DNA of 40,860 nt from an uncultured Selenomonadales bacterium. GTDB taxonomy: Bacteria; Bacillota; Negativicutes; Acidaminococcales; Acidaminococcaceae. Under the pieces are notes generated by a model, which was not told the DNA's origin, did no database searches, and worked only from the letters and a program-made list of their open reading frames with translations. This document shows positions 14,937 to 22,313 of this stretch, piece by piece (within the stretch, counting starts at the first letter, position 1; every line of letters begins with the position of its first letter). The stretch spans positions 1 to 40,860 of the forward strand of contig ONAV01000008.1 of NCBI GenBank assembly GCA_900315925.1. Direction: 5' to 3'. A program made the position numbers and the translations under genes.

Positions 14937-16747
14937 GTAAAAACGTAAAGACCCAGACCCCGCAGCCCGGTATCGGCCCCCGCCGCGGCAACATGTTCTC
15001 GGAAACGGAATACGCGAAAGACATCAGCTGGACCCTGAAGCGCATCGGCCTCTATTTTGTAAAAGAGAAAAAACTGATCTTCGGTATGCTCACTGCGGTA
15101 CTGGGCGGCACCCTTGCGAGGATTTACGCCCCCATGCTGCAAAGCAACGCCGTGGATATCATCGCCGGACAACGCAGCGGCGACTTGCAAACAACCATTG
15201 CCTTTATGCTCGCCACTTATTTAATGATAAGTCTCCTGCGAATGGCCCAGGGCGTGTTCAGCGCAAAGCTGAGCCTGCGCATCGTCAGGCAGTTCCGGGA
15301 AGAACTGTTCGGCAAGGTCATCGACCTGCCCGTAAAGTATACGGATACCCATTCCCACGGCGACGTGATGAGCCGGATGACCAACGACGTGGAAAACATT
15401 TCCACTACCGTTTCCCAGGCCCTGCCCTCTTTGTTCAGCGGTGTGCTGACCATCATCGGCACGGCTGCCATCATGCTCTGGCTCTGCTGGCAGCTGGCCC
15501 TGTTAAGCTGCGGCACCATCTTCCTCACCGTAATCGTCACCCGTCTGTTATCGTCCTTTGTCCGCAAATATTCCAAAGAGCGCCAGACCTTATTGGGCAG
15601 TATGAACGGAACCGTGGAAGAAATCGTCAACGGGTACCGCACGGTTGTCGCCTACAATCAGCAGGACAAATCGGCGGAACGGTTCTGCGATGTTTCCGAC
15701 AAACTGACCAAAGCCGGTATCCGCACCGAAGTCTGCAGCGGCGTCATGGGTCCTGTGATGAACTGTATCGGCAACATCGGCTTTGTGGTCATCGCAGCCT
15801 TTGGCGGTTACTTCGCCATCCACGGCATGATCTCCGTGGGCGTCATCTCCGCCTTCATCGTGTACGCCAAACAGTTCAGCCGTCCCATCAATGAAATCGC
15901 CCAAATCTACGGGCAGCTGCAGTCCGCCATCGCCGGCGCGGAACGTGTCTTCCAGGTGCTGGACGAAACCAGCGAGGACCTGTACGGTCTGGTGTGGGAA
16001 GATCAGGAACGGGTCTCCGTACGTTTCGAAGACGTGGAATTCGGTTACGTGAAAGGCAAACCGGTACTGAAGAACTTCAACCTTACGATTCCGGCAGGCA
16101 AAAAAGTAGCGCTGGTGGGTTCCACCGGCAGCGGAAAGTCCACCGTGGTCAATCTGCTGATGCGTTACTACGATGCCGACAAAGGAGCTATCTGGATCAA
16201 CGACCAGAATGTGGAAGAAATCACCCGGGACAGCCTGCGGAAACATGTGGGCATCGTGCTGCAGGATACGGTTCTCTTCTCCGATTCCATCCATCATAAC
16301 CTGCAATACGCCAACGAAAATGCGACCGCAGAAGAGATTAAAAAAGCAGCGGAGATGAGCCGTTGCCATGAAATGATTGAACTGTTGCCGCAAGGATATG
16401 AAACTCTGCTGACGGGAGCCGGGGAAAACATCAGCCAGGGCCAGCGACAGTTGCTGGCCATCGCCCGGGCCTTCGTGGCAAATCCCCGCATCCTGATTCT
16501 GGACGAAGCCACCTCCAATGTAGACACAAGAACAGAAAAAGCCATCCAGGACGCCATGCAGGAAGTGATGAAAGGGCGCACCAGCATCGTCATCGCCCAC
16601 CGTCTCTCCACCATCCGGGACGCGGACCTGATCGTGGTACTGGATCAGGGACGAATCGTGGAACAGGGAAATCACGACGAACTGCTGGCCCGCAAGCAGA
16701 AATATTATGATTTATACATGACGCAATACGCCGGCTTCGCTACGTAA
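14933..16747 (+). CDS. ABC exporter half-transporter, catalytic subunit
   Basis: A 604-residue partner of the preceding subunit, started by an ATGA overlap. Residues of about 40-330 hold six membrane helices with the coupling helix motif RQFREELFGKVIDLPVKY. The ATPase domain has Walker A GSTGSGKST near residue 395, Walker B ILILDEATSNVD with the catalytic Glu, and switch His in IVIAHRLST. Its signature is altered, however (ENISQGQRQ in place of LSGGQ). Together with the first subunit's Asp and Gln, both defects fall in one ATP site, leaving one competent site, which is typical of heterodimeric multidrug exporters. The substrate is not shown. A strong bidirectional terminator follows. Confidence 0.92.
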   Translation: MSKNVKTQTPQPGIGPRRGNMFSETEYAKDISWTLKRIGLYFVKEKKLIFGMLTAVLGGTLARIYAPMLQSNAVDIIAGQRSGDLQTTIAFMLATYLMISLLRMAQGVFSAKLSLRIVRQFREELFGKVIDLPVKYTDTHSHGDVMSRMTNDVENISTTVSQALPSLFSGVLTIIGTAAIMLWLCWQLALLSCGTIFLTVIVTRLLSSFVRKYSKERQTLLGSMNGTVEEIVNGYRTVVAYNQQDKSAERFCDVSDKLTKAGIRTEVCSGVMGPVMNCIGNIGFVVIAAFGGYFAIHGMISVGVISAFIVYAKQFSRPINEIAQIYGQLQSAIAGAERVFQVLDETSEDLYGLVWEDQERVSVRFEDVEFGYVKGKPVLKNFNLTIPAGKKVALVGSTGSGKSTVVNLLMRYYDADKGAIWINDQNVEEITRDSLRKHVGIVLQDTVLFSDSIHHNLQYANENATAEEIKKAAEMSRCHEMIELLPQGYETLLTGAGENISQGQRQLLAIARAFVANPRILILDEATSNVDTRTEKAIQDAMQEVMKGRTSIVIAHRLSTIRDADLIVVLDQGRIVEQGNHDELLARKQKYYDLYMTQYAGFAT

Positions 16748-16796
16748 CTACCCATTACCGAAACAGGCATCAAAATCTTTTCGTTTTCAACATTAT

Positions 16797-16830
16797 AAAA
16801 CTCCGGACAGCTTCCGCGGTCCGGAGTTTT
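16797..16830. terminator. Bidirectional terminator between convergent genes
   Basis: AAAACTCCGGAC and GTCCGGAGTTTT form a 12-bp stem with a 10-base loop. It has T-rich tails on both strands and serves the ABC operon and the permease-GGDEF gene. Confidence 0.9.
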
Positions 16831-16930
16831 TCACGTTACGGTGTTTCCCGTTTATAACCTTTATGAATTCCCTTTTACCACACAGCAGCGTTCATGCCGT
16901 TTACAGAATGGCGCCGGTCAGACGAACCGT

Positions 16931-19180
16931 TCACGCCCTCGTCTTCGCGCCCATGGCTTTTAACTGCATCTTGCGTTTATACATCAGGGCATCGGCCCGT
17001 TCAAAGACGTCATGTACATTTTTGTCCTGTCCCGGCACAAAATCGGTAAGACCCACGGATACGACCACTTTTCCTTCTACTTTTACGTTTGCCTCTACCT
17101 GCCGGTTAAAAGCCTCCACACAATCATGGCGTCCTTCAAAACCCTGGTTCTCCAAAATCGCTACGAACTCGTCGCCGCCGGTACGGAACACCGGACTGTG
17201 TTTAAAGTTCTCACAAATCAACTTACTGGCAGCGCAGATGTATTCGTCCCCCGCCTTGTGCCCGTAGGTGTCGTTGATATGTTTCAGTCCGTTCACGTCG
17301 CAGACCAGCATGGCAAATTGCTTTATGGCTCCGGACCCGATCAGCTCGTCCAGCCGGCTCACCTCATCCACATACGCCTGCTTGCTCTTTACACCGGTCA
17401 TGGCATCCCGATAGGCCAGCTTCTGAACATGGCCCAGCTCGGCCTCTGTTTCCTCCGTTCTCCGCTGCACGATGGCATAATTGGTGAAAAACATGCCCAG
17501 AGAGAACATGATCAGTATCAGGACAACCGAATTTTTGCGGGACCCTCGGACGACGTAATCCTGCTTTTTTGAATTCATGAAATCTTCTTCTCCCATTTCA
17601 TAGGCGGCCGCATTGGCCTCGCCCCTGTAGAAACCGCGGATCTCCGACATGGTTTTTTCTGCAAAGTCCTGGTCCGACTGCCGCATCCAGCTCATGGACA
17701 TAAACACGATAATCGCCATCAGGGCAACCCAGGCCACCACAGAACGTCCGAAGACCTTGGCATAGTCGCGGTGCAGTACATTGCGCAGGAACAGAAAACC
17801 GCACACGGACCAGATAGTGATCAGGAAATAAGTCTCTGTTGCCAGCTGTTCAAAGTTGTTCAGTTCCGGGAAAAGCTGTAACAGGGCAAATACGGCCATG
17901 ATTGCCACGCCCACAAAACCTGTGCAGTGCTCCGTCCGGTCTCCCCGTTCCCCTGCCAGCTTATAGGCTGCAGCAGAAATCAGACCATACACAATGATGG
18001 CGGAAATGGTCAGCACGTCAACGATCCAGCCTACGGCGGTGCGGCCCAGCAGCGGAATCGGCAGCGACAGCAGCAGGACCAATTCCACGGCCCGCTCCGG
18101 ATTCCTGCGCTGGTTCAGTTCCGCAAACCGTTCAGGCAGGATGTCGTCCTTGGCTACACTGTAGAACAGACGGCTCAGCGCCACCGTGTTGCCGATGAGG
18201 CTGGTCATTACCAGAGAAAACAGCGCCGCCGCCAACAGGAACATGCCTGTATCTCCCAGATAATAATGGGCTGCGTAAAAGGCCGGCAGCACTTTTAAAC
18301 CGCCCCCCTGATCTGCCAGACGGTTAATATAATCCGGCCAACCGGTATACTGGGACGGGATTGCTGAAATGGAAAGCAGGATCACAAAAATGTACAGCAG
18401 CGTGGTGGTCACAACGGATACGGTTAATACGTTAAAGGTCTTCTTATGACTGAACTTGAATTCCCGGGCGGAATGAGAGATATTCTCAAAACCGATGAAA
18501 GCCCATGGCGCGATCAGCGCGATACCGGTCACCTGGGATAACGCGCTTTTACCGGAAATAAAGCCGGGGGTGAAAGGAAACGCAACCGCATCCCGATGCA
18601 GCATGGCCACGGCAAAACATACGGCTATGCAGACGGTAAAGGTCAGCGCCAGCACTTTCATAAGGTTTACGGCAATCCGCTCCCGCTTCATACACAAAAG
18701 TCCCATGAACAAAATGGCGGCCATGGTCAGCAGCACTTCGCCCAAATACACTTCGTAATCAAAAACGGTGTACATGTAGCCGAAACGGAATGTATCGCCC
18801 AGGAAATTACGGGCAAACAGCGGCAAGGAAGTCGCATTGGCCCACAGCATGGCCAGATAGGCCAGGCCCACATACCAGAAACTCAGGAAAGCCCGGTCAT
18901 AGCCGAATATCTTTTTTACATACCCGTACACACCGCCGGCGGAAGGATAATAGTTAATCAGGTAATGATAATTCCGGCTGATAAACAGCATAATGACCAT
19001 GCCCACCAACATGCCCAGCGCGCTTCCCAGCGGCCCCGCTTCCGACAGGTACAGGTTCGTGGTAAATACAAAGGAGCCCCATCCGATGGCAGTGCCCACT
19101 GACAACGCCCAGGCGCCCAGTGGCGTAAGATACGGTACCAGACCTTCTTCCCGCTCTTTGACTGAACCAAACTCTTCCAT
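16931..19180 (-). CDS. Amino-acid-permease-like protein fused to GGDEF domain
   Basis: A 749-residue fusion. ATG 19180 has GGAGG 8 bases upstream. The frame is open to 19210. Residues 10 to about 475 form an APC-superfamily transporter: TM1 SVGTAIGWGSFVF, then PSAGGVYGYVKK, the TM6-like region APWAFIGFENISHSAREF, and VGWIVDVLTISAIIVYG. A further helix (about 480-498), a 52-residue loop predicted outside (499-550) and another helix (551-571) lead to a GGDEF domain: DAMTGVKSK near 592, CDVNGLKHINDTYGHKAGDE and GGDEF at 668-672. The active-site residues are intact, and no RxxD inhibitory site is seen at the expected place. It probably couples amino-acid binding to c-di-GMP synthesis. It lies downstream of the paralogous kinase fusion on the same strand. 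Confidence 0.92.
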   Translation of the reverse strand: MEEFGSVKEREEGLVPYLTPLGAWALSVGTAIGWGSFVFTTNLYLSEAGPLGSALGMLVGMVIMLFISRNYHYLINYYPSAGGVYGYVKKIFGYDRAFLSFWYVGLAYLAMLWANATSLPLFARNFLGDTFRFGYMYTVFDYEVYLGEVLLTMAAILFMGLLCMKRERIAVNLMKVLALTFTVCIAVCFAVAMLHRDAVAFPFTPGFISGKSALSQVTGIALIAPWAFIGFENISHSAREFKFSHKKTFNVLTVSVVTTTLLYIFVILLSISAIPSQYTGWPDYINRLADQGGGLKVLPAFYAAHYYLGDTGMFLLAAALFSLVMTSLIGNTVALSRLFYSVAKDDILPERFAELNQRRNPERAVELVLLLSLPIPLLGRTAVGWIVDVLTISAIIVYGLISAAAYKLAGERGDRTEHCTGFVGVAIMAVFALLQLFPELNNFEQLATETYFLITIWSVCGFLFLRNVLHRDYAKVFGRSVVAWVALMAIIVFMSMSWMRQSDQDFAEKTMSEIRGFYRGEANAAAYEMGEEDFMNSKKQDYVVRGSRKNSVVLILIMFSLGMFFTNYAIVQRRTEETEAELGHVQKLAYRDAMTGVKSKQAYVDEVSRLDELIGSGAIKQFAMLVCDVNGLKHINDTYGHKAGDEYICAASKLICENFKHSPVFRTGGDEFVAILENQGFEGRHDCVEAFNRQVEANVKVEGKVVVSVGLTDFVPGQDKNVHDVFERADALMYKRKMQLKAMGAKTRA

Positions 19181-19242
19181 AATAGAGACCTCCACCGTGC
19201 CGCGGAACATTGCGGCATATATTATTTCAGCATATGTTTACA

Positions 19243-19270
19243 GAAACACTGATTAATCAGCGTCTCCTTA
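19243..19270. repeat. Palindromic remnant of the MITE-like repeat
   Basis: On the minus strand this reads TAAGGAGACGCTGATTAA and runs straight into TCAGTGTTTCT. It is the two terminal inverted repeats of the 29879-30044 element joined with no interior. It lies three bases beyond the kinase-fusion stop codon, in the 92-base gap before the GGDEF-fusion gene. Confidence 0.65.
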
Positions 19271-19272
19271 TA

Positions 19273-22188
19273 TTATTTTAGACACTCGCGCAACGTGGCC
19301 ACCATATCCGGAATATTGATAGGCTTGGCGATGTGCCCGTTCATACCCACGTCCAATACATGCTGGATATCCTCTGCAAAAGCATTCGCCGTCATTGCGA
19401 TAATGGGGATCCGGGACAGTTCCGGATCCGGCAGGGCACGGATCGCTTTCGTAGACTCGTACCCGTTCATCACCGGCATCTGGATATCCATCAGCACGCC
19501 GTCGTAATACCCGGGAGCAGACGCTGCCACTTTATCCAGGCCGATCTTACCGTCTTCCGCCGTTTCCACCTTGAATCCCAGTTCCATCAAAATCATCTGG
19601 GCAATTTCCCGGTTGATCACATTATCCTCTACCAGCAGCATCCGCTTATTTCTGAAGTCCGCCTGCTGTTTGACAACTTTGCTTCTCTCGTCGGTTTCGG
19701 CTTCCGGTTCCTCTGCCGCCAGGGGGAATCCCACCCGGATGATGAACTCCGTACCTTTCCCCTGCTCTGTTTCCACTGCAATGGTACCGCCCATCAGGTT
19801 TACAAGGCTCTTGGTGATGGCCATGCCCAGACCTGTGCCCTGTATGTTGTCCACCGCGGTCGTGCGTTCCCGTTCATACGCTTCAAACACTCTGGCTGCA
19901 AACTCCCTGCTCATGCCCATGCCGGTATCCTTCACCCGCAGTTCGTAGAACCCAGTTTTGGCATCGACGCCGGTTTGGCGCAGCGTAACGGAAATGTTGC
20001 CGCCCTGAGGGGTAAACTTGTAGGCGTTGCTGATCAGGTTCAGCAGAATACGGTTCAGGCGGCTTACGTCGCACATCACCGTTTTGTTCGTAATATCCAC
20101 CGCTGAAACGGTATAATGCAGTCCTTTTGTTTCCATCTGGGTCAGAAACATGTCGTGCACTTCGTTCATGGTCTTCACCAGATTGGTCTTTTTCGGCTCC
20201 AAGTCAATCTTTCCGCTTTCAATGCGGCTCATATCCAGTACGTCATTGATCAGCGCCAGGAGGTGCTGACTGGATGTTTCAATCTTGGTCAGGTACTCCG
20301 CCGTTTTCGGCGACAGGTTATCCTCTTTGCGGGCCAGCATTGTGTAGCCGATGATGGCATTCATGGGCGTGCGGATATCGTGGCTCATATTGGAAAGGAA
20401 CGTGCTCTTGGCCTGTGTGCTCCGCTCGGCCTCCAGTTTCTTCCATTCTGTCTCACGTTCCCGGTCCAGTATGAGACGGAAAACCATGAACAGGATCAGC
20501 ATCACGATGAGCGTCATGAAGAAAAACAACACCATGTTCCGGTTCAGTGTAGCAATCAGATCGACCCTTATTTCATTCGAAAAGAAATCGCGGTATTCCT
20601 GCCACTGCTGGAAATCCATGACAACACCGAAAGAACGCAGCTTGGTCGTATTGAAGAGATTGATGGTTTCCATGGCGTGTTCCGCCGCAATCTGGAACTC
20701 CTGCCGTACCCAGATGGTAGACGCGATGGTAATCAGGGATACCAGCCACAGCCAAACCTGCGTTGCTTTGCCCAGCCGCGCTTCCCTGTCGTTTCGCAGC
20801 AGGACCAGGAACAGCAGGGACCCCAGCACGGACCATAGAACGAACATCAGATAGGATTCCACGGACAGGGAATCGTCAAACAGGTATACGCTGAACAGGA
20901 TTGCTACTACCATACCTGTCAGGCCGGTTATCTTATACGTCAGACTGTTTTCTCTTTTTGCGCAAAGGTACGCCGTGTAACAAGTATACCCGTAAACAAT
21001 GGTAGCGCCGATGGTGGTCACGTCTACGATCCAGGCCACGGCCGTACGGCCAAAGAACGGAATCAGGCAGGAAAGCGCCATAATAAACAGGACCGCATTC
21101 CGGGGAACACCGTTACCGTTCAGTCTGCCAAACCAGCGGGGCAGCATCCGATCCTCCGCCATGGAGTACAGCAGACGGCTGGCCGCCACACAGTTGCCAA
21201 GAATACCGGTAAAGATAGCGCCCAGTACCGTAACGCCGATCAGCAGCAACCCGGATTCACCCAGAAGAGATTGGACCGCAAAAAAGGTCGGCAAACTTTT
21301 CATTCCAAACATAGATTTCAGATTGATAACATAGGCATACCAGGTCGTGTGGGCAAGCTCCGGCAGCACAGAAGCCGCCAAAATGGTAGTCATGATATAG
21401 GCCAGCGCTGCAGTAATAACTGCAGCCACCAACACAGACAGTGTCTTTTTCACCGGGAAACGGAATTCCGCCGCAGAATGGGACACCGATTCAAACCCCA
21501 CAAAGGCCCAGGGCGCCAGCGCAATAATTTCCAATGTGCCCGCCAGCGGCGAATTTTTAGGTGAAAAGGCCGGTTCAAAATGCCCCAGATTGCCGCCATA
21601 GCGTGACATGGCGGCTCCAAAACCGATACAGACGCCCGCAAAGAGGATCACGGCCATGATGATCTGCACCCGTTCCGTCAATTTACCGCCGCCCAGGCAG
21701 ACCAGCCCCATCAAGGCCAGGGCTGCCATCGACAACAACACCTCTCCGAAATACACGTCGTAACCTGCAACGGTGTAGTGAAAACCAAACTGCAGGGCAC
21801 CCTGCAGCAATCGACGGCCCAGCAACGCCAGTGCCGTGGCATTGGCCCAGATGATGGAAACATAGGTCAACATCAGGAACCAGGCGCTGAGAAAACCGTG
21901 GTCATAGCCCAGTTCTTTTTTTGTATAGGTAAAAGCGCCCCCGGCGTCCGGATAACGCTGCATCATATAATAGTAATTAACGCCAATCAGGATCATGATC
22001 GCAGCACCAATGAGCATAGCCAGTACTGTACCCAGCGGTCCCGCCTCGGGCAGGAACAAATTGCCTGGCATGACGAAAGCGCCCCACCCCACCGCACAGC
22101 CGAAGGCCAACGCCCAGGCGCCCAGCGGGGACAAATACCGATTCAGTCCGACCTGGTTCTTTGGTTGATTTGCTTCCCTTGCTGTCAT
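19273..22188 (-). CDS. Amino-acid-permease-like protein fused to hybrid histidine kinase
   Basis: A 971-residue fusion. ATG 22188 has GAGGAG 8 bases upstream. Residues 15 to about 470 form an APC-type transporter closely similar to the GGDEF fusion (FGCAVGWGAFVMPGN, RYPDAGGAFTYTKKELGYD, APWAFVGFESVSHSAAEF). A helix (475-493), a 57-residue outside loop and a helix (552-573) follow, then a short linker. The kinase has the H-box SHDIRTPMNAI (His603), N-box NLISNAYKFTP, and G-boxes DTGMGM and GTGLGMAI. A receiver domain (about 849-971) has LLVEDNVINRE, acceptor VLMDIQMP (Asp901), AMTAN and AKPIN. All catalytic residues are present. It is a likely membrane amino-acid sensor starting a phosphorelay. 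No HPt protein is encoded nearby. Confidence 0.93.
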   Translation of the reverse strand: MTAREANQPKNQVGLNRYLSPLGAWALAFGCAVGWGAFVMPGNLFLPEAGPLGTVLAMLIGAAIMILIGVNYYYMMQRYPDAGGAFTYTKKELGYDHGFLSAWFLMLTYVSIIWANATALALLGRRLLQGALQFGFHYTVAGYDVYFGEVLLSMAALALMGLVCLGGGKLTERVQIIMAVILFAGVCIGFGAAMSRYGGNLGHFEPAFSPKNSPLAGTLEIIALAPWAFVGFESVSHSAAEFRFPVKKTLSVLVAAVITAALAYIMTTILAASVLPELAHTTWYAYVINLKSMFGMKSLPTFFAVQSLLGESGLLLIGVTVLGAIFTGILGNCVAASRLLYSMAEDRMLPRWFGRLNGNGVPRNAVLFIMALSCLIPFFGRTAVAWIVDVTTIGATIVYGYTCYTAYLCAKRENSLTYKITGLTGMVVAILFSVYLFDDSLSVESYLMFVLWSVLGSLLFLVLLRNDREARLGKATQVWLWLVSLITIASTIWVRQEFQIAAEHAMETINLFNTTKLRSFGVVMDFQQWQEYRDFFSNEIRVDLIATLNRNMVLFFFMTLIVMLILFMVFRLILDRERETEWKKLEAERSTQAKSTFLSNMSHDIRTPMNAIIGYTMLARKEDNLSPKTAEYLTKIETSSQHLLALINDVLDMSRIESGKIDLEPKKTNLVKTMNEVHDMFLTQMETKGLHYTVSAVDITNKTVMCDVSRLNRILLNLISNAYKFTPQGGNISVTLRQTGVDAKTGFYELRVKDTGMGMSREFAARVFEAYERERTTAVDNIQGTGLGMAITKSLVNLMGGTIAVETEQGKGTEFIIRVGFPLAAEEPEAETDERSKVVKQQADFRNKRMLLVEDNVINREIAQMILMELGFKVETAEDGKIGLDKVAASAPGYYDGVLMDIQMPVMNGYESTKAIRALPDPELSRIPIIAMTANAFAEDIQHVLDVGMNGHIAKPINIPDMVATLRECLK

Positions 22189-22269
22189 TTTGCAGACTCC
22201 TCTTTTCACCCGCGCTGCATTGCGGAATACAGGCACGGCATTTAAAAATGTAGCGGTTTTTTTAATTGT

Positions 22270-22290
22270 ATTTAATCAGCGTCTCCTTAA
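22270..22290 (-). repeat. Solo end of the MITE-like repeat
   Basis: Read on the minus strand, the 21 bases starting TTAAGGAGACGCTGATTAA match the left terminus of the element at 29879. The copy lies in the 125-base gap between two kinase genes. No second end is found nearby. Confidence 0.65.
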
Positions 22291-22313
22291 ACGCGTTACA
22301 CGTATTGTCCGTA

